DNA from: an uncultured Prevotella sp.
GTDB taxonomy: Bacteria; Bacteroidota; Bacteroidia; Bacteroidales; Bacteroidaceae
Assembly: GCA_902491375.1 (NCBI GenBank)
Contig: CABUHE010000001.1
Location: forward strand, 124,001 to 188,000
Reading direction: 5' to 3'
Length of the DNA: 64,000 nt
In this document: positions 26,695-35,329 of the stretch, one piece after another
Layout: each line of letters opens with the position of its first letter
Numbering within the stretch: position 1 is the stretch's first letter
The notes under the pieces: model-generated
The model's input: the letters and a program-made list of their open reading frames with translations, nothing else
The model's database searches: none
What the model was told of the DNA's origin: nothing
Position numbers and translations under genes: made by a program

Positions 26695-28158
26695 TTAATT
26701 TGCTTTCTGGCTGTCGAATATCTCTTTGAGCACTTCCTTGTCGTCAAAGTGATGCTTGACGCCGCATACCTCCTGGTAGTCCTCGTGTCCTTTTCCGGCT
26801 ACGAGTATAACATCTCCTTTCTTAGCCATCATGCAGGCGGTGCGTATGGCCTCCTTACGGTCTACGATGCTTATCACTTTCTTCATCTGCTGTGCATTCA
26901 AGCCGGCCAGCATGTCGTTGATGATAGCCTGCGGTTCCTCGAATCGGGGGTTATCACTTGTTATGATGACCTTGTCGCTCTGCTTTACAGCCTCTTGCGC
27001 CATGAGCGGTCGTTTGCCTTTGTCGCGGTTACCGCCTGCGCCGCATACTGTTATGACTTCGCCCTTTCCGTTAAGCACTTCGTGGATTGCTTTCAGCACA
27101 TTCTCCAATGCGTCGGGTGTATGTGCATAGTCGACGATTGCCACGTAGCCTTCAGGTGAGTGAACGGGGTCGAGTCGTCCGCTTACACTTTTCAGTGTAC
27201 TCATCACTACGAGTACGTCTTCTGGCTTTTCACCGAGCATTATTGCCGCGCCGTAAACAGCAAGCAGGTTGCTTACGTTGAACTTGCCGATGAACTGAAC
27301 GCCAACCTCGCGTCCGTCAATCTCAAGATACATGCCTCCGAAGTGGCACTCAAGTATCTTGGCGCGGAAGTCTGCCATGCTTCTTGTTGAGTATGTCTTG
27401 ACTGTTGCTTTGGTGTTCTGTACCATTACCATGCCGTTCTTGTCGTCGGCGTTTGTTATGGCGAAAGCGCCTTTGGGCAGTCCGTCGAAGAATGCTTTCT
27501 TGGCGTCACGGTAGTTCTCGAATGTCTTGTGATAGTCAAGATGGTCGCGTGTAAGGTTTGTGAATATACCACCTGTGAACTTCAATCCGCCGATACGCTT
27601 CTGTGCAATGGCGTGAGAGCTGCACTCCATGAAGGCATACTGGCATCCGGCCTGTACCATTCTGCTTAGCAGATAGTTAAGTTCGATAGGGTCGGGAGTG
27701 GTGTGGTCGGCATGAATCTTCTCGTCTTCGATGTAGTTGCATACGGTAGATAGCAGTCCGCACTTGTATCCGAGTTTGCGGAACATATTATATAATAAGG
27801 TAGCGATTGTCGTCTTTCCGTTAGTTCCAGTAACTCCGACAAGTTTCAGATGCTTTGAAGGGTCGCCGTAGAATGTGGTTGCCACTTCGCCGACTACATC
27901 CTCAGTTGACTTTACCTGAACGTAAGTAACGCCTTCAACTGTCGTTTCCGGCATGTCCTCACACAGTATTGCTGTCGCTCCTTTTTCTATTGCTTTACTG
28001 ATATAGGCGTGTCCGTCGGTTTGCGTTCCCTTCATAGCAACGAACAGATGGCCTGCTTCTATGCGGCGTGAGTCTATGTTTACGCCGGTTATTTCCTTTT
28101 CCGTGCATCCTACTATGTTAATAGGACTGATGTTTCTGATAAGTTCTTTTAGTTCCAT
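26695..28158 (-). CDS. murE: UDP-N-acetylmuramoyl-tripeptide synthetase MurE
   Basis: 487 residues. Adds the third stem-peptide residue. The P-loop GTNGKTT is at 111-117. The substrate-selecting motif DNPR at 402-405 indicates meso-diaminopimelate as the added amino acid, so this organism should have A1-gamma-type peptidoglycan. It lies between ftsI and mraY in the minus-strand operon. Confidence 0.96.
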   Translation of the reverse strand: MELKELIRNISPINIVGCTEKEITGVNIDSRRIEAGHLFVAMKGTQTDGHAYISKAIEKGATAILCEDMPETTVEGVTYVQVKSTEDVVGEVATTFYGDPSKHLKLVGVTGTNGKTTIATLLYNMFRKLGYKCGLLSTVCNYIEDEKIHADHTTPDPIELNYLLSRMVQAGCQYAFMECSSHAIAQKRIGGLKFTGGIFTNLTRDHLDYHKTFENYRDAKKAFFDGLPKGAFAITNADDKNGMVMVQNTKATVKTYSTRSMADFRAKILECHFGGMYLEIDGREVGVQFIGKFNVSNLLAVYGAAIMLGEKPEDVLVVMSTLKSVSGRLDPVHSPEGYVAIVDYAHTPDALENVLKAIHEVLNGKGEVITVCGAGGNRDKGKRPLMAQEAVKQSDKVIITSDNPRFEEPQAIINDMLAGLNAQQMKKVISIVDRKEAIRTACMMAKKGDVILVAGKGHEDYQEVCGVKHHFDDKEVLKEIFDSQKAN

Positions 28159-28171
28159 ATATCGTTAGTTT

Positions 28172-30334
28172 TTATAAATCAAGTTGTAATGAGCATATCT
28201 CACCTTTCTTTATTCTTTGTCCGGGTGCGAGGCTCTGGTGTTTAACTTTGCCACGTCCGTTCAGTATGACTTTAACTCCGCGGCTCTCAAGAGCAAACAC
28301 TGCGTCGCGCGCTCCCATTCCTCTGACGTCGGGCACAACGTTGCTGGCATAGCTGCGGGTTCTCGACAGTATTACGTCCGATCTGTTCCTGCGTGTTGTT
28401 CCCCATATCGGGTTGCCGTCAGTGTAGCTTCCGCTCCAGTTCTTGTTGGTCTGTATGCCGAGATGTCTTAGCACATAGTCGGCTGCGAGCAGGTCGCCGT
28501 TCTTTACGTCGGGCGTCAGTACAGACAGTGAGTCGCGTGCATCCGAAACGTCGAGCTTCAGGCTTTGAGCCATTATTCCTTCTGCAATGTTGTGGAAAAC
28601 TAGTGCGCTGAATCCGCTTGAAGCCGGAAGTCCTGTCTTCTGTATGCAGACAATACAGCTGTAGCGAGGATTGTCGGCAGGGAAGTAGCCTACGAAGCTG
28701 AGCAGATAGCTCACCGTACCAGACTTGTATCCGCTTACTCCCTTAGATATTTGTGCCGTTCCTGTCTTGCCGGCAACCTTGAAAGATTGAGATCCGGCTT
28801 TCTTACCGAGACCCTGACTTACCACGTGTTCGAGTATGGTCTGTATCTCGCGGAGAGTCTTCTCCTTGCAGATGCGCTGTTTGATAATCTCCGTCGGGAA
28901 TTCTTTTATCACCTGTCCGTCCTTCACAACCTGCTTTACAAATCTTGGACGCACCATTGTGCCGTTGTTGGCGATGGCGTTATAGAATGTCAGAGTTGAT
29001 ATTGGCGGAACCTGCGTCTCGTATCCTATACTCATCCAGGGCAGCGCTGTCTTGCTCCAGTTTACGTATTGACCGTGCTTGTTCTTCTTAGGCATACGGA
29101 TACGTGGCGGAGCATAGCCGACGATAGGCAGCTTCAGGTCTTCGCGTATGCCGACACGTGTAAGTCCGTTGACAAACTTTTCAGGATTCTTTCCGTAGTA
29201 TTTGTCTATTATGCGGCTCACTCCGATGTTTGAACTGTATTCAAGTACCTGTGGCAGCGTAAGCACCTGATAGCCTCCGCGGTGCCAGTTGTGGTCGCGC
29301 ATCTTGGCTCCGTACATATCCCAGATACCGCTTCCGGTGTCAACTTTGTATGTGGTGTCTACCACTCCGTCGTCGAGTGCCACCATGAGCGATGCCGTCT
29401 TGAACACCGAACCTGGCTCTAACAGGTCAGACACGGCGCTGTTTTTTATCTCATAATACTCGCCGTCAGCGCATTTTGTCATATTTACTATGGCCTTGAT
29501 GTCGCCTGTCTTCACCTCCATAACCATCGCTACGCCGACGTTGCCGTTAACTTCTTTAAGCTCGTTTATAAGCGAACGTTCAGCAAGGTCCTGCATGTCT
29601 ACGTCGATAGTCGTAACAATGTCGGCACCGTTTACAGGGTCCTGTATGCTGATGCCGATGTATTCATTCCTTACCTTTTGGCGTCTGATTATACCGTTCT
29701 TGCCTCGCAGAATCGAGTCGTACGACAATTCTAGTCCGAAGCGTGCCGTATCCTTTCCGCCGAACAGGTCGCCTATGGTTCTCTTTGCCAGTGAACCGAA
29801 CGGACGTTTGCGGGCGTTGAACTTCTCGACGTGGAAGCCTCCGGCATTGGCAGAGGTGTTGAAGATAGGCAGTTGCTTTACTTCTGAGTAAACGCTGTAG
29901 TTCACACGCTTCTTCCATACCGGCCAGTGGCGGCTGCCTTTGGCGCGTCCTTTCTCAAGGTTTTCCTTGAATTCGGCTGCCGACATTTCCGGGAATATCT
30001 CATGAAGGCCCATGCTCAGGCTGTCAATCTTAGTGTCCCACAGCGAGTCGCGCTCCTCGTTGTCGTCGCCTCCAGCCTTAAAGTCGACAAACAGACGGTA
30101 TTCAGGCAGCGAACCGGCCATAAGCCGTCCGTCGCAGCTCAATATATTGCCGCGCACAGGCTTGACGTCTACGCTGTCCTTAGTCAGCAGTTTGGCCACA
30201 TCCATCCAGTAGCTGCGCTCGACAGTGGCTATGTAGACCACCTTGCCGAGAATGGCCAGGCCGACGACAATCATGGCATAAGCTATGAGCTTATACCTCT
30301 TTATCATCTGTTTTCTGTCAAACATGCTACTCAT
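28172..30334 (-). CDS. ftsI: Penicillin-binding protein 3 / FtsI with PASTA domain
   Basis: 720 residues. Class B PBP, the septal transpeptidase. One membrane anchor (about 16-37), a dimerisation/pedestal region, then a transpeptidase domain with active-site SVFK at 309-312, SSN at 367-369 and KTGT at 523-526. The last 60 residues form a PASTA domain (VVPDVRGMGARDAVFALES). A PASTA domain on FtsI is usual in Bacteroidetes but not in E. coli. The start overlaps the ftsL-like gene by 8 bp; Met4 is an alternative start. Confidence 0.95.
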   Translation of the reverse strand: MSSMFDRKQMIKRYKLIAYAMIVVGLAILGKVVYIATVERSYWMDVAKLLTKDSVDVKPVRGNILSCDGRLMAGSLPEYRLFVDFKAGGDDNEERDSLWDTKIDSLSMGLHEIFPEMSAAEFKENLEKGRAKGSRHWPVWKKRVNYSVYSEVKQLPIFNTSANAGGFHVEKFNARKRPFGSLAKRTIGDLFGGKDTARFGLELSYDSILRGKNGIIRRQKVRNEYIGISIQDPVNGADIVTTIDVDMQDLAERSLINELKEVNGNVGVAMVMEVKTGDIKAIVNMTKCADGEYYEIKNSAVSDLLEPGSVFKTASLMVALDDGVVDTTYKVDTGSGIWDMYGAKMRDHNWHRGGYQVLTLPQVLEYSSNIGVSRIIDKYYGKNPEKFVNGLTRVGIREDLKLPIVGYAPPRIRMPKKNKHGQYVNWSKTALPWMSIGYETQVPPISTLTFYNAIANNGTMVRPRFVKQVVKDGQVIKEFPTEIIKQRICKEKTLREIQTILEHVVSQGLGKKAGSQSFKVAGKTGTAQISKGVSGYKSGTVSYLLSFVGYFPADNPRYSCIVCIQKTGLPASSGFSALVFHNIAEGIMAQSLKLDVSDARDSLSVLTPDVKNGDLLAADYVLRHLGIQTNKNWSGSYTDGNPIWGTTRRNRSDVILSRTRSYASNVVPDVRGMGARDAVFALESRGVKVILNGRGKVKHQSLAPGQRIKKGEICSLQLDL

Positions 30335-30785
30335 TTTCAGGAACGTTTATTATGTAAGGTGGTTGCGTAGGTATGCGGAGCATGCTGTCGCCGGTGGCTT
30401 TGAGCATCTCCAGCACATTGCTCTCACGGCACATTTCCGTCAGTTCGCTCGTGCTTGCAAGTGCCTTATACTTCGCATCCTTCAGTTCTTCTTTCAGTTC
30501 TTCAATTTCAAGCAGGTCTTGCTGGCAACTGTATCTGTTTGAAATATAAATCATTATGATAAAAGCTATCAGTATAATCAGGCCGATCTGTTTCCTGATA
30601 ACGTCAGCTGTAAGGAAGTCGCCTCCCAGAATCTTGCGCAGGGTTATGCCTGCCGCCAGCGGAGCTTCGTCTTCTGTGGCGTGCCTCATCATGGCTTCTC
30701 TGCCTGTGTCGGGCTGCTGTTCCTCCTTTTGTGGCTTGTCGCCGGTAGAGTCGGGGGCAGTCTTCTTAATCTCCTCTTCGCTCAT
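30327..30785 (-). CDS. ftsL: FtsL-like division protein
   Basis: 152 residues. A long charged N-terminal cytosolic part, one transmembrane helix (IGLIILIAFIIMIYI, about 67-81) and a coiled coil after it (LLEIEELKEELKDAKYKAL). This topology and its place between rsmH and ftsI identify it as FtsL, the divisome scaffold that pairs with FtsB and activates FtsWI. Sequence conservation is low, as usual in this family. It begins immediately after the rsmH stop and overlaps ftsI by 8 bp. Confidence 0.85.
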   Translation of the reverse strand: MSEEEIKKTAPDSTGDKPQKEEQQPDTGREAMMRHATEDEAPLAAGITLRKILGGDFLTADVIRKQIGLIILIAFIIMIYISNRYSCQQDLLEIEELKEELKDAKYKALASTSELTEMCRESNVLEMLKATGDSMLRIPTQPPYIINVPENE

Positions 30786-31709
30786 TTATCCTATCTCTCT
30801 CTTTTCTGCTATTCTCAATTTTGCGCTCCGGCTTCGCGGATTGCTTTCCTGTTCGTTCTCGCAGGGGGTTATAACTTTATTGTTTATTGCCGAAAGCGGA
30901 GCCTCAATGCGCCCGTAGAAGTCCTGCTTGGCCGTGCCTTCAGCGTTGCCAGTGCGTATGAAGTTCTTTACAATGCGGTCTTCCAGACTGTGGTATGTTA
31001 TCACTGACAGCCTGCCGCCCGGCTTTAGCAGTTCTATAGCGGCTTTGAGCATCTCTTTAAGGGCGCTCATCTCGCTGTTTACCTCGATGCGCAGAGCCTG
31101 AAACATCTTTGCCATGTCTTTCTTCTCACGCTCACGTTTGAAGAGGTCGGCCGTCGCTTCCATCAGGTCTTGCGTGGTTGCTATTGGCTTTACGGCTCTT
31201 GCCTTTGCCACGGCAGCCGCCAGTCGGCGCGAGTTTTTCAGTTCGCCGTACAGGTAGAATACATCGGCCAGCCGGCTCTCGTCATACTTATTGAGAATGT
31301 CAGCTGCAGTCATGCCGTCGCGCTTGTTCATGCGCATATCGAGCGGAGCGTCAAAGCGGAATGAGAATCCGCGCTCGGCGTCGTCGAAATGATGGCTTGA
31401 CACACCGAGGTCGGCCAGCAGTCCGTCGATAGCTTCCACTCCGTAGTATCTCATCCAGTTTTTTAAATACCTGAAATTGCTCCTCACGAAGGTAAAGCGG
31501 TCGTCGTCAACGATGTTTGCCTCAGCGTCAGCGTCTTGGTCGAGGCTGTACAGATGGGCTCCGTCAGTTAGTCGTGAGAGAATCTCGCGGCTGTGTCCGC
31601 CGCCGCCGAAGGTTACGTCAACGTAAATTCCGCCGGGTTTTATGTCAAGCCCGTCGATGCTCTCTTTCAGAAGCACGGGCACATGGTATGTCTCTGCTGT
31701 GGTAACCAT
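30786..31709 (-). CDS. rsmH: 16S rRNA (cytosine1402-N4)-methyltransferase RsmH
   Basis: 307 residues. SAM-dependent N4-methylation of C1402 in the ribosomal P site. SAM-binding motif VDVTFGGGGHSREIL near residue 31, and the family signatures GLLADLGVSSHHFD, RGFSFRFDAPLDMRM and ITYHSLEDRIVKNF. The gene follows mraZ by 7 bp in the standard dcw order. Confidence 0.96.
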   Translation of the reverse strand: MVTTAETYHVPVLLKESIDGLDIKPGGIYVDVTFGGGGHSREILSRLTDGAHLYSLDQDADAEANIVDDDRFTFVRSNFRYLKNWMRYYGVEAIDGLLADLGVSSHHFDDAERGFSFRFDAPLDMRMNKRDGMTAADILNKYDESRLADVFYLYGELKNSRRLAAAVAKARAVKPIATTQDLMEATADLFKREREKKDMAKMFQALRIEVNSEMSALKEMLKAAIELLKPGGRLSVITYHSLEDRIVKNFIRTGNAEGTAKQDFYGRIEAPLSAINNKVITPCENEQESNPRSRSAKLRIAEKREIG

Positions 31710-31716
31710 TGTCGTG

Positions 31717-32211
31717 TCATATTTTGCTGGCTTCGGTACCGCCGCCGGCAGTCTGTCCGGTTTCGGTGCCTTGCGCCATGATGTTCTGAATAGCTTTTCC
31801 GAAGTCTTCCGGACTCATAAACGGGCTTTCGTCAGCGTTGTCGCTCCATATCTCGACAGTGTCGTCCATACCAATGAACTTTACCGCCTGGCTTATGCCT
31901 GCCGCTTTAAGCAGACGCCGGGGGATGAGCATACGGCCGTTGGCGTCGAGCGTAACGGTTTCGGCTTCTGCAACGAACTGTCTGAATATGCTTTGGTGAG
32001 TACCGTCCCAGCGGTTCAGGCGTGAGCGCAGTGCGTCAATCTGCCTGTTCCATACGCTTTCTGGATAAAGCACAAGGCACGGCTGGAAGATGTCCTTGCG
32101 CATAATGAGGTTTGTCTCGCCTCCGCCTTGCAGTTCTTTACGGAACTGTGCCGGAAGAAAGGCTCTCCCTTTTGAATCAATTTTGGCGTTTATGGTGCCG
32201 AGAAAACGCAT
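31717..32211 (-). CDS. mraZ: Transcriptional regulator MraZ
   Basis: 164 residues with two AbrB-like SpoVT/MraZ domains. The first contains NAKIDSKGRAFLPAQFR (9-25) and the second TVTLDANGRMLIPRRLL. The repeated DxxGR motif is present in both. MraZ binds repeated sites upstream of its own gene and represses the dcw operon. A matching three-repeat operator is found immediately upstream here. A Thr/Gly-rich tail (GTETGQTAGGGTEASK) extends the C terminus. Confidence 0.96.
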   Translation of the reverse strand: MRFLGTINAKIDSKGRAFLPAQFRKELQGGGETNLIMRKDIFQPCLVLYPESVWNRQIDALRSRLNRWDGTHQSIFRQFVAEAETVTLDANGRMLIPRRLLKAAGISQAVKFIGMDDTVEIWSDNADESPFMSPEDFGKAIQNIMAQGTETGQTAGGGTEASKI

Positions 32212-32238
32212 GGACTAGTTACTTCGTTTATTACCCGG

Positions 32239-32246
32239 CAAAGATA
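32239..32246 (-). promoter_or_regulatory. -7 element of the mraZ promoter
   Basis: TATCTTTG on the minus strand, 27 bp upstream of the mraZ ATG. The matching -33 region is overlapped by the MraZ operator repeats, which would explain repression by occlusion. Confidence 0.65.
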
Positions 32247-32255
32247 AGTATTTTT

Positions 32256-32285
32256 CCCCACAACGCACCACTTTTCACCACAAAA
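32256..32285 (-). promoter_or_regulatory. Predicted MraZ operator, three direct repeats at 10-bp period
   Basis: On the minus strand the sequence reads GTGGTG, GTGGTG, GTGGGG with starts exactly 10 bp apart (plus-strand blocks 32256-32261, 32266-32271, 32276-32281). Characterised MraZ operators in E. coli and Mycoplasma are also three-to-four GTG/TGGG-type direct repeats on a 10-bp period. It sits just upstream of the mraZ -7 element, over the expected -33 position. Confidence 0.75.
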
Positions 32286-32749
32286 GTATTGTTTTTTATT
32301 TTATAAGGTGTGAAGGCGGCTTTTCTTTATGTCTTTCTTTGTGTTGTTGTGGCTGTTTCTTCAGTTGCGTAAGTGCGTGTTTCATTGGCTTTTAGTGTCA
32401 GTCTGGTTTGTTGCGGCAATTTGTTTTGTATAGGGGTTGAGCGATGTTTACTATTGTCAGCCGTATGTCTTATTCCCTATGCTGTTTCTGATGCGTTGCT
32501 TTATCGTGAAGGATGAATATGCGTTCTTGTCTTCAGAAGTGTGCATAATTATGCATATCTGTTTGTGTCTATTGCGTGTTTGTGGCGCGTTTGACGCTTC
32601 GAGAGTGCCGTCGGTGAGCAGTTCGTTGATGTCTGAATACTTTTGTCGCTTATTTTATGGTTTTATGTAATTGCTTGATAAATAGTGATTTATGAAACAG
32701 TGATGATACGCTCTGATTGTCTTTTATGGCTTTATAGCCGTATTTTGGC

Positions 32750-32837
32750 ATTTGAAAGACCATGTTTTGTGGTGTCGTAGACCGTCTTTTGCTTTGTAAA
32801 AGAGCATGTATTGTGTCTTAAAAGATGCTCTTTTGCT
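32750..32837. repeat. Palindrome array C, four 22-bp units
   Basis: Unit centres at 32758, 32780, 32802 and 32824, exactly 22 bp apart. Cores: GAAAGACCATGTTTT, GTAGACCGTCTTTT, AAAAGAGCATGTATT, AAAAGATGCTCTTTT. It lies in the mraZ/glsA divergent gap, 470 bp from the mraZ operator. Confidence 0.82.
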
Positions 32838-33321
32838 CTGTTATATGTTATATTTACCGATGAAATGGGCGAAAAATAGCGATTCCATCGGGTAGATCTG
32901 TCTTTCTTATTTCTATTTTGTGATTTCTTTTTGTCATGCTTTTTCAATATTGGAAGTGTATTTGTATTCATTGTTTCTGCATTAATATTCATTTTCGGAC
33001 AGTATGGTATGACTCGTTTGTGTTTGTTTTGTGGTCGTCAGCTGGCTTTCATGTCTGTGCTTTTAGGGATTTTCAGCAGGTAGGTTATGATACTTTTCGT
33101 TCTTTGAAATGCAATTTTTTGCGGTTACGATAGCTTCAATTTAAGAAAATGTTTGATTTCTGTTACAAAATCAAGTTTTTTCAAATGTTTTTCATGTAAA
33201 GGGACTCGAATTTGGAAAAGTTGAATTATTTTTGCACTAAGGATAATTATGCCGCATGATGATGCAGCCGTTTTAGAGGTTGTGATATGTGGCGTAGTGA
33301 TACAAGGTAAGCATAGAAAAT

Positions 33322-34149
33322 ATGAACCAAATTACTGAGAAGACTATCGACGTTAGGGAGATTCTGCGGAGCAAGATGGGCGATAAGGCACGGTATGTGC
33401 CTGCGTTGTTGGTGAAATGGCTCGAGCGCATACTCCATCAGGACGAAGTCAACGAGTTTCTTTGGGACAACCGTGAGCTTACGGGCGTTGAGTGGCTCGA
33501 ATCTTGCGTGCGTTATCTCGATATGACGCTCGATATTGTCGGACGTGAGAACCTTCCACCGAAAGACGACGGCCGTCTTTACACATTTGTAAGCAACCAT
33601 CCGCTGGGCGGAGTTGACGGCGTTGCTCTCGGCGCAATCATCGGACGTCATTATGACGGCCGCCTGCGTTACCTTGTGAACGACCTTCTCATGAACTTAC
33701 CCGGACTGGCTCCGCTATGCATACCGATTAACAAGACAGGACATCAGAGCCGCAATTTTCCGGCAATGGTGGAGGCAGGATTCCACGGGGACAATAATAT
33801 TATAATGTTTCCGGCAGGTCTTTGCTCCCGCAGACGTGGAGGAGTGATACACGATTTGCCGTGGAAGAAGACGTTTATAAGCAAGAGCGTGGAGACGCAG
33901 CGTGACGTCGTGCCTATTCATTTCGGCGGACAGAACTCCAATTTCTTCTACAATCTTGCTAATGTATGCAAGGCTTTGGGCATAAAGTTCAATGTCGCAA
34001 TGCTCTTTCTTGCCGATGAAATGTACAAAAACCGCCATAAGACATTCCGCGTGGCGATAGGTAAGCCGATACCGTGGCAGACTTTCGACCGCTCGAAAAC
34101 TCCTGCGCAGTGGGCACAGTACGTGCAGGACATAGTGTACAGGCTGTAA
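33322..34149 (+). CDS. glsA: Glycine-lipid O-acyltransferase GlsA-like (PlsC fold)
   Basis: 275 residues. PlsC/LPLAT-type acyltransferase: SNHPLGGVDG is the catalytic His-Asp motif, here with five residues between H and D instead of the usual four, and FPAGLCSRR corresponds to the FPEGTRS motif. Together with the next gene it matches the gene pair shown in Bacteroides thetaiotaomicron to make glycine lipids, in which GlsA adds the second acyl chain. The family is also annotated as hemolysin-related acyltransferase. It probably acts at the inner membrane. Confidence 0.8.
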   Translation: MNQITEKTIDVREILRSKMGDKARYVPALLVKWLERILHQDEVNEFLWDNRELTGVEWLESCVRYLDMTLDIVGRENLPPKDDGRLYTFVSNHPLGGVDGVALGAIIGRHYDGRLRYLVNDLLMNLPGLAPLCIPINKTGHQSRNFPAMVEAGFHGDNNIIMFPAGLCSRRRGGVIHDLPWKKTFISKSVETQRDVVPIHFGGQNSNFFYNLANVCKALGIKFNVAMLFLADEMYKNRHKTFRVAIGKPIPWQTFDRSKTPAQWAQYVQDIVYRL

Positions 34150-34207
34150 AGCGGTGTGCCTGTTAAGACGATACATATCAACAACCAAATTACAATATTT
34201 CTGGAAT

Positions 34208-35203
34208 ATGGAACAGGAGATAATCCAGCCGATAGACAAACAAATTCTTAAAAGCGAGCTTACGCCCGACAGACAGCTAAGGATGACTAACAAGAGCCAC
34301 AATGAGATTTACATTGTAACGGCTCATAATGCGCCAAATGTGCTTAAAGAGATAGGCAGATTGCGCGAACTGGCTTTCCGTGGAGCTGGTGGCGGAAGCG
34401 GCAAGAGCATGGATCTGGACGATTTTGACACTTGCGACAACTGCTATAAGCAGCTTATCGTGTGGAATCCGGAAGAAGAGGAAATCATCGGCGGATACCG
34501 TTATAAATTCTGTTGCGACGCAGAAATCAATGCAGAAGGCCAGCCTGTGCTCGCCACAAGCCACATGTTCCATTTCTCTGAGAAGTTCATGAAGGAGTAT
34601 ATGCCGTGGACCGTGGAGCTTGGCCGTTCTTTCGTGTCGCCTGAGTATCAAAGTTCTAAGATGGGAGCCAAGAGCCTTTTCGCTCTCGACAATCTTTGGG
34701 ACGGTCTCGGCGCGCTTACTGTTATACGTCCTGACATTAAGTATCTGTTCGGCAAAATGACGATGTATCCTTCTTATGTGCGTAAGGGACGTGACATGAT
34801 TCTCTATTTCCTGAAGAAACATTTCAATGACCCGGAGAATCTGATTATCCCGATGAAACCACTGAAAATAGAGACTGACGAGAGAGAATTGGAGCAGCTT
34901 TTCTGCGAAGAGTCGTTCAAGGACGATTACCGCATACTCAACCGTGAGGTTCGCAAACTAGGTTACAACATTCCGCCGTTGGTGAATGCCTACATGGGAC
35001 TTAGTCCTACGATGAAGATGTTCGGCACTGCAATAAACTATGGCTTCGGTGATGTTGAGGAGACAGGTATTCTTATTGCGGTTGACGAGATTCTTGAGGA
35101 GAAACGGATCCGTCATATCGACTCCTTCATAAAGGAACATCCAGAGGCTTTGAAAATTACTTCCGGCGCAAACAATGTGATTTATAAGGAGAAAAAAGAC
35201 TAA
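34208..35203 (+). CDS. glsB: Glycine N-acyltransferase GlsB-like (GNAT fold)
   Basis: 331 residues from the ATG at 34208; the TTG-type extension to 34154 is not supported. GNAT-family fold with an OlsB-like core: RLRELAFRGAGGGSGK, IGGYRYKFC, WTVELGRSFVSPEYQ. In Bacteroides the homologue N-acylates glycine with a 3-hydroxy fatty acid, the first step of glycine-lipid synthesis. It starts 58 bp after glsA and is followed by a strong terminator, so the pair forms one operon. Confidence 0.82.
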   Translation: MEQEIIQPIDKQILKSELTPDRQLRMTNKSHNEIYIVTAHNAPNVLKEIGRLRELAFRGAGGGSGKSMDLDDFDTCDNCYKQLIVWNPEEEEIIGGYRYKFCCDAEINAEGQPVLATSHMFHFSEKFMKEYMPWTVELGRSFVSPEYQSSKMGAKSLFALDNLWDGLGALTVIRPDIKYLFGKMTMYPSYVRKGRDMILYFLKKHFNDPENLIIPMKPLKIETDERELEQLFCEESFKDDYRILNREVRKLGYNIPPLVNAYMGLSPTMKMFGTAINYGFGDVEETGILIAVDEILEEKRIRHIDSFIKEHPEALKITSGANNVIYKEKKD

Positions 35204-35208
35204 ACATA

Positions 35209-35262
35209 AAAAGCGGGATAAATGCCTTTTTGTCTGAATATCGTGGCATTTATCCCGTTTAT
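35209..35262. terminator. Bidirectional terminator between glsB and dgt
   Basis: CGGGATAAATGCC / GGCATTTATCCCG, 13-bp perfect stem with an 18-nt loop, A/T runs on both sides. It serves the convergent glsAB and dgt transcripts. Confidence 0.88.
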
Positions 35263-35329
35263 TGTTTTTATTCACCTTTTTTATCTGGCTGTTTTCTGTT
35301 GTCTACGTGAACTGAAACACAATTCCGAA

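Larger units (their letters stand above)
32212..33321. other. 1.1-kb divergent intergenic region between mraZ and glsA
   Basis: T-rich, low coding potential. It holds the mraZ promoter and MraZ operator at its left end, array C at 32750-32837, and a TATTTTTG -7-like element at 33227-33234 for glsA. A possible 77-residue frame at 32437-32670 has no homology signal and is not supported. Confidence 0.6.

Noticed and set aside
32437..32670. 77-aa ORF between mraZ and glsA
   Set aside because: Cysteine- and phenylalanine-rich translation of T-rich non-coding sequence; no start context or homology.
33140..33240. Full -33/-7 promoter for glsA
   Set aside because: TATTTTTG is present at 33227-33234, but the only TTTG upstream (33211-33214) is 12 bp away, too close; only the -7 element is mentioned.
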